From: Nocardioides jensenii JCM 1364 = NBRC 14755
Lineage (GTDB): Bacteria > Actinomycetota > Actinomycetes > Propionibacteriales > Nocardioidaceae
Direction of reading: 5' to 3'
DNA: 56,268 nucleotides
Assembly (NCBI RefSeq): GCF_001552535.1
Contig: NZ_BCRJ01000010.1
Coordinates: forward strand, 1-56,268
The translations under genes were made by a program, and so were the position numbers. The notes beneath the pieces were generated by a model, which saw nothing but the letters and a program-made list of their open reading frames with translations, was not told the origin of the DNA and searched no databases. Shown piece by piece: positions 45,272-52,722 of this stretch. Numbering within the stretch: the first letter of the stretch is position 1; each line of letters starts with the position of its first letter.

Positions 45272-45341
45272 TTGGCGCAATTGGTAGCGCACCTGCTTTG
45301 CAAGCAGGGGGTTAGGGGTTCGAGTCCCCTAGGCTCCACCA
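45266..45341 (+). tRNA. tRNA-Ala(TGC)
   Basis: A 76-base cloverleaf with encoded CCA. The acceptor stem pairs GGGGCCT with AGGCTCC. The anticodon loop TTTGCAA has anticodon TGC, and the T-arm is AGGGGTTCGAGTCCCCT. The coding style changes right after its 3' end, so the T-arm to CCA segment (about 45315-45341) is a likely integration site. Confidence 0.97.
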
Positions 45342-46109
45342 CGAGAAACCGCAGGTCAGGCTACAGTTTCTACTCACTTCGGGGCCGGCGATAGGTGCCA
45401 GATCGACCGGGCTGGTGCCAGATTGGTGCCAGATCGGCCAAGGAGTTGTCGGGCGGCTACCGCAAACACTTCTGTCATGACGAACCGGAGAAATGACCTT
45501 CCTCGGCGATGGACGGCTGATGGCCAACATCGACGACTCGCCTCTGCTGGGTGCACCATGCATCGCAGCGGCCGCTGAACACGGCGTCGGTCTCCTGCGA
45601 CGAGCAGCGTCGCCAGGCGTTCCGGAGGTGCGAGCACGGAACAATGCTCCGTGACTCCGGACTACCGGGAGTGGACCCCTGCGGAGTCCGGTCGAAGTGT
45701 CCCAACCAGACAGGGGCCTGGTGTCCGGTCGGGGGCAAACGCGGTCCGGCCTACCCGTCTAGCGGATGCAGCGCGCCCGGCGTCCGGGACGAGCCACACC
45801 TCGATGCCGAGGGCGCGGCGAACCCGGTCCGGCACACGCGCAACGGCTGGCCGACTATCTCGGCGCGCAGCTGCTCGACGCGAGGCTGGTGCTGTGCGGA
45901 GCGGCGGTTGGCGGCACGCCGGGAGTGTTTGCCACGGGCCATCAGGAGCCGCCGCCCTTACTTGTGCCAGCGGAGCCCTCCACGCAAATGACGAAACTTG
46001 ATGAAAGCCGGGAGGGCTGGCCCATGCGTCAGCCGGGTTGCCCGGGCACCACCGCACCAATCTGCCGGGCCCGGGCGCACCTGTGACCTACGCCGTACGA
46101 ACGGCCCGA
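45342..46109. other. gene-poor junction after tRNA-Ala with three short direct repeats
   Basis: No convincing gene is visible in these 768 bases. Three exact copies of GGTGCCAGAT lie at 45394-45403, 45414-45423 and 45425-45434, close behind the tRNA end, where an integrase would have arm-type sites. Minus-strand frames contain 'GRSGTNLAPARSIWHL'-like and 'IWHQSGTSPVDLAP' peptides of the kind found at integrase C-termini, but no integrase core can be read. I take it as the left edge of an island with a lost or decayed integrase. Confidence 0.45.
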
Positions 46110-46451
46110 CTACGACTCCTGGTGGCTCTTCCGGGGGCGTGGTCCTGGGCTGGGCGGCTCGAACTTAAGGACGTTACCGTCCTCCACGTCGGTTGCCAAC
46201 GGAGCGTCTCGGACCAGGGCGGTTCGGTACGTGCGCAGTAGCTCACGAAGTTCCTCACCGTCGTACTCCGCAGCCAACAGAAGTGCGGCGATGAGCTCGC
46301 GCCGATTGGTCCGCTCTCCAGCGTCCTCCGCCCGGTCGAGCAGATCGTCCAGTCGACGATCGAGCGCGACCGGCCACCTCAAACCCACCTGCCGGTCCTG
46401 GGAGCTACACAGGCGCGCATCCAACGGCACGGAGTGTCGGTCGCGAGTCAT
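46110..46451 (-). CDS. small ribbon-helix-helix-like protein
   Basis: A protein of 113 residues. The central part, 'VGLRWPVALDRRLDDLLDRAEDAGERTNRREL' followed by 'AALLLAAEYDGEELRELLRTYRTALV', has the strand-helix-helix pattern of RHH DNA-binding proteins. A Pro-rich basic tail follows. It is divergent from the gene at 46479 with only 27 bases between the start codons, so the two promoters must overlap each other. It may regulate that pair. No close family name recognised. Confidence 0.6.
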   Translation of the reverse strand: MTRDRHSVPLDARLCSSQDRQVGLRWPVALDRRLDDLLDRAEDAGERTNRRELIAALLLAAEYDGEELRELLRTYRTALVRDAPLATDVEDGNVLKFEPPSPGPRPRKSHQES

Positions 46452-46478
46452 GTCGGCGGTCGTTCCTAGAATAAAGAT

Positions 46479-46946
46479 ATGTCTGTCAGAGGTCTATCTG
46501 ACCTCATCGTCACCATCATGGCTGCCGGCGAGGTCGCCGCGCTACCTGCCCGGGAGCTCCGTGCCCTTCACGAGGTCCTGGCGTCGCTGCACGCCGACAC
46601 CGGCGACGACGCCGACGCGATCTGGCTCCGGTTCGGTGGTCGGCCACCGGTACACCGAGATGCCGACGTCCAACGCCGGGTCGAGGGCGTCACCGATGCC
46701 CTGTGGGACGCGGTGACGCGCGGAATGATGACCACCTCCGAGGACCCGGACGGATCAAACGCCGAGTTCGTCCTCGGCCACGAATCGTCGACGAACGCCC
46801 GACGCCGCTTGTTGCGGCTCCCCGTCGAGCAGGCCACGTCGGTCTACCGGACGGGGGCGTCGCTCGCTGCCGCCTCGACGGCACGGAAGAAGGCCGCCAG
46901 TTTCCCGGCGTCGTCGGCGTCAACGCGACGAGTCAGACTTCGGTAA
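46479..46946 (+). CDS. hypothetical protein, probably leaderless
   Basis: A protein of up to 155 residues with no family I recognise. It is helical and acidic in the first 90 residues ('LPARELRALHEVLASLHADTGDDADAIWLRF') and Ala/Arg-rich toward the end. TAGAAT at 46467-46472 would place the transcript start on the ATG itself. Its last 100 bases overlap the 3' end of the kinase gene on the other strand, so the true end or even the reality of the C-terminus is uncertain. Confidence 0.45.
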   Translation: MSVRGLSDLIVTIMAAGEVAALPARELRALHEVLASLHADTGDDADAIWLRFGGRPPVHRDADVQRRVEGVTDALWDAVTRGMMTTSEDPDGSNAEFVLGHESSTNARRRLLRLPVEQATSVYRTGASLAAASTARKKAASFPASSASTRRVRLR

Positions 46947-47980
46947 CCTCGCCACTGACGGCCAGCAGTCCGCCAGGCCGCGGTCAGCTTCACCTTCCCC
47001 TTGTACTGACCGGACCCGACCGGTTCGGCCACGACCCGATACTGGCGTGAACGACTGGCGGGCGCGTTCGGCGGCCACCGACCCTCCCACCGGCCGACGA
47101 AACCCTCCCCGCTCTCACGTCGCCAGTCCACGCAGGCGGCGTCTTCGAAGAGCCGCATAGCGTCGGCGGCCGTGTCCGGGCGGCGCTCGGGGTCTCGAGC
47201 GCAGAGGGTACGCACGATCCGGGCTACCTTCGGTGCCACCCATGGGGCGGGCTGAAAGTAGCGGTCCGGTTGCGACCGGCGCCGCTCGGCGAGCCGCTTG
47301 TCGATCACCCGATAGTCCAGATCGTCGATGGGGAGCGGTCCGTTGAGCATCTCCAGCAAGACCATGCCAACGCCGTAGAGGTCGGCGCGCACGTCGAGCC
47401 CCCCGTCGACTGCCTCCGGAGCGGTGTACGGCCGCGTCTGGCCACCGGCCGGAACCCTTCCAGCGGCAAGCCGGGCGGCGGAGCCGAAGTCGCCGAGGTA
47501 GCCGCGCCGGCGGTCCGCGTCCAGCATCACGTTGTCGGGCTTGACGTCGCGATGCACCAGCTCGTGTTCGACGTGCACGTAGTCGAGGGCGTCGAGGATG
47601 TCGTAGGCGATCTGGAGCGCCCCGCTGACCGAGAACCTGTAACCCTCCTCCAAGGCCCTGTACACGGTGCGGCCCTCGCAGTACTCCGTCGTGAACGTGA
47701 CGACCTTGCGCTCCGGCGGGTACCGCCCGTCCCACTGTGCCTCGAAGATGCGGACCACCCGGTCATGGCGTAACCCCATGAGGATGCGCGGCTCGCTGCG
47801 GGCCACACCACCGGGAACGCCGAAAAGGTCGATGGTCTTGGACACCACCTGGCGGCCGTGTACCTCGTTGACCCAGAGAATCGACTTACCCTCGGCCCCG
47901 ACACCCACCGTGTGCAGCAGCGAGTAGGTCGGCCGCTCGAGGTACTCACCATGCAGCGTCGCCTGCTGGGGCTCAGACAT
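46844..47980 (-). CDS. serine/threonine protein kinase of the island
   Basis: A protein of 378 residues. Residues 15-280 form a complete kinase domain: Lys48 in 'VVSKTID', 'LVHRDVKPDNVMLD' with Asp145, DFG (164-166) in 'YLGDFGSAARL' and 'YTAPEAVDGGLDVRADLYGVGMVLLEML'. The catalytic residues are intact, unlike the MurJ-linked pseudokinase. There is no membrane helix, so it is cytosolic. A C-terminal domain of about 80 residues ('GRWEGRWPPNAPASRSRQYRVV', 'AAWRTAGRQWRGYRSL') is beta-rich and unknown to me. Its start overlaps the end of the gene at 47973 by eight bases, so the two are one operon. Stand-alone kinases of this type in islands are often anti-phage or regulatory; that is inference. 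Confidence 0.85.
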   Translation of the reverse strand: MSEPQQATLHGEYLERPTYSLLHTVGVGAEGKSILWVNEVHGRQVVSKTIDLFGVPGGVARSEPRILMGLRHDRVVRIFEAQWDGRYPPERKVVTFTTEYCEGRTVYRALEEGYRFSVSGALQIAYDILDALDYVHVEHELVHRDVKPDNVMLDADRRRGYLGDFGSAARLAAGRVPAGGQTRPYTAPEAVDGGLDVRADLYGVGMVLLEMLNGPLPIDDLDYRVIDKRLAERRRSQPDRYFQPAPWVAPKVARIVRTLCARDPERRPDTAADAMRLFEDAACVDWRRESGEGFVGRWEGRWPPNAPASRSRQYRVVAEPVGSGQYKGKVKLTAAWRTAGRQWRGYRSLTRRVDADDAGKLAAFFRAVEAAASDAPVR

Positions 47981-48455
47981 CGCGCCCGCCCTCCTTCAGG
48001 CCGGCCAGTGCGGTCATGGCAGCGAGGTCACGCTTGTCCGGCCCCCAGTGCGGGTCCTGACGGGTCACGACCTTCGAGGCGTGGGCGGACATCTTGTTCT
48101 CGTCCGGGATGCCCAGGACGTTCCGGGCGGTCTTTCGCGCAACCCGGCGAAACTCAATGTCACGGGATGCTGCGGCGAACGCGACCACGGTCTCCATCGT
48201 GATCCGGTCCACCAGCTCGTTGTAGGTGTACTTGAACCGCTTGGAGTACTCGGCGGACAGCAGCCAGACGCGGTCGATCTCGTGGGTTCGGACGAGGCGA
48301 GCGATCGCGTCGCGTGCACGCTCGAGCGCGGCCCCGGACTCGAGAGCCGTGGGCAGCGTGACCTTGTAGTCCTTCCCCAGGTCGACCGGCCCGTCGGCGT
48401 CAGCGCAGGCAAGCCACAGGGTGGACGCGGTGGCGTGCACTCCCAGTACCCGCAT
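47973..48455 (-). CDS. possible RuvC/RNase H-fold protein paired with the kinase
   Basis: A protein of 160 residues. The opening 'MRVLGVHATASTLWLACADADG' resembles the first strands of RuvC-type resolvases, but the catalytic Asp of GIDPG is His7. Glu69 in 'DRVWLLSAEYSKRFKYTYNEL' and Asp140/Asp143 in 'GPDKRDLAAMTALAGL' stand where the other acidic residues would be. So the fold is likely RNase H-like, with uncertain activity. GGAGGT five bases ahead supports the ATG at 48455. It is translated upstream of and coupled to the kinase, so it may be its substrate or effector. Family unknown; the fold is a guess from pattern. Confidence 0.5.
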   Translation of the reverse strand: MRVLGVHATASTLWLACADADGPVDLGKDYKVTLPTALESGAALERARDAIARLVRTHEIDRVWLLSAEYSKRFKYTYNELVDRITMETVVAFAAASRDIEFRRVARKTARNVLGIPDENKMSAHASKVVTRQDPHWGPDKRDLAAMTALAGLKEGGRDV

Positions 48456-48777
48456 ACGCACCTCCAGCTCCCATGCCGCAATCAGGATCAACGATAGGCG
48501 GAGGCGAAGGGAGACGGACCCCGGTTGCCGGAACGGGGCACACAACGTCACCGCCATGGTCCACGCGTCCCGTCGCGCTGGGCCTGCTCGGGGTCGTCGA
48601 CGAGCGGCCGCCCCTGCTGTCAGCGACCATGACGGTCGACCGGCCCTTGGCCGCACACCGCAGCTTGTCGGGGCCGATCCCTACGATCATGCGTTACGGA
48701 CGGCGCAGCCCTGAGGAGACTGCGCGACTGACCGGGGGAAATGTGGATGGAACCCCACCTGGCGCTGAGCTGCTCGT
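48456..48777. other. non-coding gap upstream of the kinase operon
   Basis: These 322 bases separate the HTH pair from the RuvC-like gene, all on the minus strand. No frame in it looks coding. It probably holds the promoter of the kinase operon; a TATCGT -10-like hexamer lies about 35 bases ahead of the 48455 start. No repeat was noticed. Confidence 0.35.
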
Positions 48778-48981
48778 TCAGACCGGTCTCATCAGGTTGT
48801 CGAGGTCCTCGCGGAGTACTCGCAGCCCGCGCTTACCGCAGACGTAGGCCGGCAGGTCACCGCTGGCGATGCGCCGGCGGACGGTCTTGACGGACGTCGC
48901 GATGTAGACCGCGGCCTCTTGGAGGGTCATCCAGTGCTTGTCGCCAGGGATCGGCTGGCCGGTCCGTCGCAATGAAGGCAT
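48778..48981 (-). CDS. excisionase-like helix-turn-helix protein
   Basis: A protein of 67 residues: 'WMTLQEAAVYIATSVKTVRRRIASGDLPAYVCGKRGLRVLREDLDNLM', the winged-HTH pattern of the MerR/excisionase DNA-binding domain. It lies one base after the gene upstream and completes a two-gene minus-strand unit. It may act as a recombination directionality factor or a regulator of the island. Confidence 0.8.
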   Translation of the reverse strand: MPSLRRTGQPIPGDKHWMTLQEAAVYIATSVKTVRRRIASGDLPAYVCGKRGLRVLREDLDNLMRPV

Positions 48982-48982
48982 G

Positions 48983-49195
48983 TCACCGGCCTCCTCTCAG
49001 GAAGCGTCGCAGCTCCGCGACCGTGATGTAGAGCCGGCCGTTGCCGTTGAACCGGTGCCAGGTCGGGCCTCGACCGCAACGGTGCCACTCGCGTACCGCG
49101 CGTTGCGGCGTACGGGTGAGGGCGCAGAACTCCTCGAACAGGATGATGCCGTTGTCGTCCCACTCATCGGGGACTCGGATCGGGGCGATGGTCAC
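48983..49195 (-). CDS. second small excisionase-like HTH protein
   Basis: A protein of 70 residues with 'NGIILFEEFCALTRTPQRAVREWHRCGRGPTWHRF' followed by 'GNGRLYITVAELRRFLRG', again the winged-HTH pattern of Xis/AlpA-like proteins. The GTG at 49195 is preceded by AAAGGAG at seven bases, which decides this start over 49297. The upstream element at 49240-49272 is shared with two other island units. Confidence 0.75.
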   Translation of the reverse strand: MTIAPIRVPDEWDDNGIILFEEFCALTRTPQRAVREWHRCGRGPTWHRFNGNGRLYITVAELRRFLRGGR

Positions 49196-49239
49196 GGCCC
49201 AACTCCTTTCGTGAATCGACCGCAGGTTGCTGTCTGTTT

Positions 49240-49272
49240 GGAGAAGCAACCGCGATCGTGGAATTTCGGACA
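49240..49272 (-). promoter_or_regulatory. island motif, copy A
   Basis: On the minus strand: TGTCCGA (49272-49266), 13 bases, CGGTTGCTTCTCC (49252-49240). It lies 44 bases ahead of the 49195 GTG. Copies B and C have the same two boxes at the same spacing. Confidence 0.75.
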
Positions 49273-49667
49273 CCTGCCGTCGGACGTTCTCGATCACCTT
49301 TAGGTCACGCAGCGGTGCCGGCGATCACGCGCCAGTGCCACATTCCGCATTCGCTCGGCCTGGCCCGCAAGGCTCGACGTGAGGCCCTACAGAGTTGGGT
49401 GGCAACATCGGTCAGGTCCAACTCGTCGGGTTGCGAGGCCGACGCAGGTTTCCAACTCGCTGGTCGCAACGACGGGGCGGCGGTAGGCCTCTGTCGGTGT
49501 CGACTTCGAGTGGCGCCAGGGTGGATGCCGCCCGCGCCACAGGCAGAGCGCGTAACGCCACCTCGTCGTCCGTGACCAGCAAGTGTCGACGACCAGTCCG
49601 CCCGGGCGGAAGACCTCGGACCTTCTCCCCCGCTGGGTCGTGTTCGGTCAGGTTGTTCTGACTCGGC
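49273..49667. other. non-coding core between the divergent island promoters
   Basis: About 395 bases lie between motif copies A and B. Frames here do not look coding. Two CCAACTCG copies with nearby GGGTTG/CGCAAC inverted segments occur around 49420-49465. It could hold a transfer or replication origin, a regulatory RNA or only leader sequence; I cannot decide. Confidence 0.35.
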
Positions 49668-49700
49668 TGTCCGATCGAGGACGCGACCGGTTGCTTCTCC
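49668..49700 (+). promoter_or_regulatory. island motif, copy B
   Basis: TGTCCGA (49668-49674), 13 bases, CGGTTGCTTCTCC (49688-49700). The start codon of the 55-aa gene follows 36 bases later. If TGTCCG is a -35, the -10 region would be TTGCTT at 17 bases, which is not a usual housekeeping -10. Confidence 0.75.
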
Positions 49701-49736
49701 GCGGCAGAGCACACATCTCACGAGGAGGGCAGCCCG

Positions 49737-49904
49737 ATGAACCAGTTCCCGAACAACTCGACCGGCTCCGCCGGCATCACCCAGGCTCACCCAGTAGTTG
49801 CGCTGCGCGACCAGCTGACGCAGACCAGGATGGCGGCGAAACAGCTCAGGTCGATCCTCGCCACGGTCGATGACCCCGGGCGCAGGTTCGGTGAGATCCG
49901 ATGA
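49737..49904 (+). CDS. 55-aa small protein heading the island cassette
   Basis: The product is 55 residues: 'MNQFPNNSTGSAGITQAHPV' then 'VALRDQLTQTRMAAKQLRSI' and 'LATVDDPGRRFGEIR'. GAGGAGGG lies seven bases ahead of the ATG, and the stop overlaps the next start as ATGA, so it is a real translated frame. A helix fills the middle. No family recognised. It is the first gene behind motif copy B. Confidence 0.65.
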   Translation: MNQFPNNSTGSAGITQAHPVVALRDQLTQTRMAAKQLRSILATVDDPGRRFGEIR

Positions 49905-50605
49905 AGGAGTGCGAGGTGCTCGCGGCCGCCGACGCCGTCTTCGACGCGGAGCGAGCGCTGCGGCTGGCCGCTGACACCGTCGACGAGCTCGGCGACCTTG
50001 CCGCGTCGTCTCTGCGGGTCCTCGATGATGCGGCAACCGACGCCTTCTACGCGCACCAGGAGGAGCGGCGGGACTTCCACCTGGAGTCCGCCGGCGACCA
50101 ACTGGCGCGGCTGCGCAACAGGTCCGGTCTGATGAACGAGCTCGGCGAGGACCTCACCCGCCACCTCACCGCCGCCGGCAGCGCCATCGAGCGCGCTGGC
50201 GACGAGCTCGCGCGCGGCATCGACGGGGATGACCGTGACACGGACGTCCGGGCACTGCGCACCCAGATCGACATCCTGACCGAGGTCGTCACGCTGGCGC
50301 GGACGGTCGCGGAACAGATCACCCGCCACGCCCAGCACGCCGCTGAGTCAGCGGCCGCGACCGATGCACTGATGCTCCTCGACTCGCGGGTCCACCACGC
50401 CGGGCAGGAGGTGACCCGGGCCGACGAGGGCGTGTCGATGATGCGCTCGGTGATCGAGAGCGCACAGTCCCGGGCGCGGACCTCAGCGGCGCTCGCCGGT
50501 TCCCTCAGCTACGCGGCCACGCACACGAGCCGCCAGTCGTGGTCCAGCGGTCCTCAGCAGACCCACCAGCCCGACAAGCCGGCCGACCCCGGCATCGCCA
50601 TCTGA
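49901..50605 (+). CDS. helical hypothetical protein
   Basis: A protein of 234 residues, almost wholly helical, rich in Ala, Asp, Glu and Arg ('DAERALRLAADTVDELGDLAASSLRVLDD', 'QIDILTEVVTLARTVAEQITRHAQHAAESAAATDAL'). It looks like an extended coiled-coil bundle of the type of WXG100/ESX-associated or plasmid coat-like proteins, with no recognised motif. There is no signal peptide or membrane helix. It overlaps the 55-aa gene by four bases. Confidence 0.65.
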   Translation: MKECEVLAAADAVFDAERALRLAADTVDELGDLAASSLRVLDDAATDAFYAHQEERRDFHLESAGDQLARLRNRSGLMNELGEDLTRHLTAAGSAIERAGDELARGIDGDDRDTDVRALRTQIDILTEVVTLARTVAEQITRHAQHAAESAAATDALMLLDSRVHHAGQEVTRADEGVSMMRSVIESAQSRARTSAALAGSLSYAATHTSRQSWSSGPQQTHQPDKPADPGIAI

Positions 50606-50624
50606 AAGGAAAGGTGCACGCGCC

Positions 50625-51276
50625 ATGGGTGATCGCACACCGATCGAAGTCATCGTCTACTCCTGCCCACCGGAGAGAGTGAACGCCGTCCTCGAGCTCT
50701 TCGAGGAGTTCGGCCTGGGAGACAAGTCGGGCTTCCTGGTGACCCCCGTGCCAGGCCCGAGCGACCAGCGGAGCCTCGAGTTGGGCCGGGAGTACATCCA
50801 CAGCGACATCTCCGTGGGTTCCAGTGCGGAGATCGCGGCGGCCCTGCCCGCCGAGGCGGCCTGGAAGGTCTGGGAGGACCTATTGACCGCACCAGCCCGG
50901 CCCGTATCCGGGAGTGTTCGTCGCGGACTGCGACGCGCAGGGTCGCTCGGTGTTCACCAGCGAGGAGGTCGACCGCCTCATCGAACGCACCGACGCAGAC
51001 CGCGTTCAGCTCGGGCACCTGACGGGCCGCACCTGGGAGACCGCGCTCGAGCAGCTCGACGAGGCGAACAAGGGGATCGTGATCCCAAGCGACACTCCGC
51101 CCGGCACCGCTGCAAGCCGTCGCGCTCAACCAGCTCGTTTCCGGACCGTCGCGGTGGATGCCCGCCGACGCGCCGGGTCAGGCTCGTTCGACGTCGGCCC
51201 CAGATCGGTAGCCGCCCGGCTGTCCGATCCGCCGGTTCGCCGGTTGCTTCTCCAGAAAACGTCCGCGCCAACTTGA
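50625..51276 (+). pseudogene. frameshifted hypothetical gene of actinobacterial mobile elements
   Basis: The first frame begins 'MGDRTPIEVIVYSCPPERVNAVLELFEEFGLG' and is coherent to 'AAWKVWEDL' (about 50882). The continuation 'YPGVFVADCDAQGRSVFTSEEVDRLIERTD' then runs in the +1 frame to 51276. A TGA interrupts that second frame at about 50890. One inserted or deleted base around 50875-50895 explains both. I know this family as uncharacterised proteins in integrated elements. It may be a real mutation, a sequencing error or, less likely, programmed frameshifting. Confidence 0.65.
51221..51253 (+). promoter_or_regulatory. island motif, copy C
   Basis: TGTCCGA (51221-51227), 13 bases, CGGTTGCTTCTCC (51241-51253), 38 bases ahead of the DUF4192 gene. 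It shares CGGCTGTCCGATC with copy B and lies inside the 3' end of the frameshifted gene. Confidence 0.75.
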
Positions 51277-51291
51277 ACAGGTGGGTCCTCG

Positions 51292-52353
51292 ATGAACAAC
51301 ACGCTCACGATCCGATCGCATGACGAGCTGATCGCCTACGTCCCGCACCTGCTGGGCTTCCAGCGAATCGAGTCGAGCATGGTGTGCCTCGCAATCGGCG
51401 GCGGACCGACCGCGCGCCTTGACCTTCCGGACTCGCCCGAGGCGATGAGGCTGTTCCTGGACCAGATGTCCGACGTCTACCTCCGTCGGCACCCGACTCG
51501 CGGTGTCGCACTCATCGCGTTCGGCGAGGACGGGCGGGCCTGCATCGAGGCTCTTGCCGCCCTGGGCGAGACCTTGGTCGACAGCGACCGCGGTCCCGAC
51601 GTCGGCCCGATGCTATGGGTCAACGGCGAGGAGTGGTTCGACGTCCTCGACGGCACCAGCGGGACTGTCGACCCGGCGACCCGCGTCCGGATGGCCGCAG
51701 AGTTCGCCCTGATGGGCCGGGCCATGCCGGTCGCCACGCGGGAGGATCTCGCCGCCGCGATGCAGGGCGACCCCACTGCGGTCGCCGAGCATCTGCCGGC
51801 TGCCGAGGCCCGTGTTCTGGACATGGACGCCGCTGCCCTTCGTGCCGAGGTCGGGTGGCTGGGAACTCGGCTTGACCAGTTCCGGAGCGATCGGGAGTAC
51901 CTCTCCGACGTCGACGCGGCCCGCGTCCTGGCTGTGATCCACGACAGCGGAGCTAGGAACGTGGCCGAGATGCGGATGACGCGTGAGAATGCGCCGGTCT
52001 ACTCGGAGTTCTGGCACGACCTCGTCCGTCGCGCGCCGGACGAGGTGCGTGATACTCCGGCGGCGATGCTGGCACTCAGCTCGTACCTGGAGGGCAATGG
52101 CGCGCAGGCGTGGGTGGCGCTCGATCAGATCTCCGAGCCGCGTCCGCCGCTGGCTGACCTCGTGGCGACCGCCCTTGAGCAGGCGATCGACCCGCGGGAG
52201 TGGGAGCGTGCGCTGCAACCACAGGCCGCGGGCTCGCTGATGCAGCAGGCAGCCCTGCGCGACAGGACCGCGCCGGAGCGCCGCACCCACGACCAGGACG
52301 CCCACAACACCCACGGCGTCGACGGCCCGGAGTCGTCGACCCCTGGCCGCTGA
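51292..52353 (+). CDS. DUF4192 family protein
   Basis: A protein of 353 residues. The N-terminal 'SHDELIAYVPHLLGFQRIESSMVCLAIGGG' and 'RRHPTRGVALIAFGEDG' are diagnostic of DUF4192, an actinobacterial family of unknown role often encoded on mobile elements. The second half is helical ('DAARVLAVIHDSGARNVAEM', 'PAAMLALSSYLEGNGAQAWVALDQ'), with a polar tail. It lies behind motif copy C, so it has its own promoter within the cassette. Confidence 0.85.
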   Translation: MNNTLTIRSHDELIAYVPHLLGFQRIESSMVCLAIGGGPTARLDLPDSPEAMRLFLDQMSDVYLRRHPTRGVALIAFGEDGRACIEALAALGETLVDSDRGPDVGPMLWVNGEEWFDVLDGTSGTVDPATRVRMAAEFALMGRAMPVATREDLAAAMQGDPTAVAEHLPAAEARVLDMDAAALRAEVGWLGTRLDQFRSDREYLSDVDAARVLAVIHDSGARNVAEMRMTRENAPVYSEFWHDLVRRAPDEVRDTPAAMLALSSYLEGNGAQAWVALDQISEPRPPLADLVATALEQAIDPREWERALQPQAAGSLMQQAALRDRTAPERRTHDQDAHNTHGVDGPESSTPGR

Positions 52354-52373
52354 GAAGGACGGAGACCAGACCC

Positions 52374-52532
52374 GTGCAGAACACTCGCTCTCGACTGGAG
52401 AAGCGCCTCGCGCAGCTCCTCACCACCACTCCCCCACTCGCTGCGCGACCCGCGCCGGGACAGCCCCGGATCGACGTCGTCCACCTCTCCCTGGCCGACC
52501 AGGATCGCCTGGACATGTGCCTGCGCGAGTAG
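52374..52532 (+). CDS. 52-aa small protein
   Basis: 'QNTRSRLEKRLAQLLTTTPP' opens a 52-residue product ending 'VVHLSLADQDRLDMCLRE'. It starts at a GTG 20 bases after the DUF4192 stop, with AAGGACGGAGA ahead. An N-terminal amphipathic helix and a Pro-rich centre are visible. No family recognised. Confidence 0.5.
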   Translation: MQNTRSRLEKRLAQLLTTTPPLAARPAPGQPRIDVVHLSLADQDRLDMCLRE

Positions 52533-52567
52533 GCGTCCGGGGCACTTGTCAAGGATCCGACCTGCAA

Positions 52568-52596
52568 CCTGTGGATAGTTGACCGGTATCCACAGG
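52568..52596. terminator. perfect inverted repeat of TATCCACAGG
   Basis: CCTGTGGATA (52568-52577) and TATCCACAGG (52587-52596) pair perfectly around nine bases. It follows the 52-aa gene and could be its terminator. The arms also resemble TTATCCACA DnaA boxes facing each other. Confidence 0.5.
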
Positions 52597-52722
52597 CCGA
52601 CGGCGCTGCGGTTGCGCTGTCGGTGGTTCGGTACACACTCAGAGTGGAAGTGTCGGCGCGTTCGGGTCGTGCCGGCTGGCGCGGATTCATGAAGAGTCCC
52701 GCCACGAGGGGACGTGAGGAAC

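Noticed and set aside
45312..45644. Minus-strand frame across the tRNA-Ala end as an integrase gene
   Set aside because: Only tail-like peptides are seen. No catalytic Arg, His or Tyr boxes can be read in any frame.
49305..50036. Minus-strand frame opposite the island cassette
   Set aside because: It overlaps the 55-aa and helical genes, which have ribosome sites and coupled starts. Its composition is Arg/Pro/Ala-rich.
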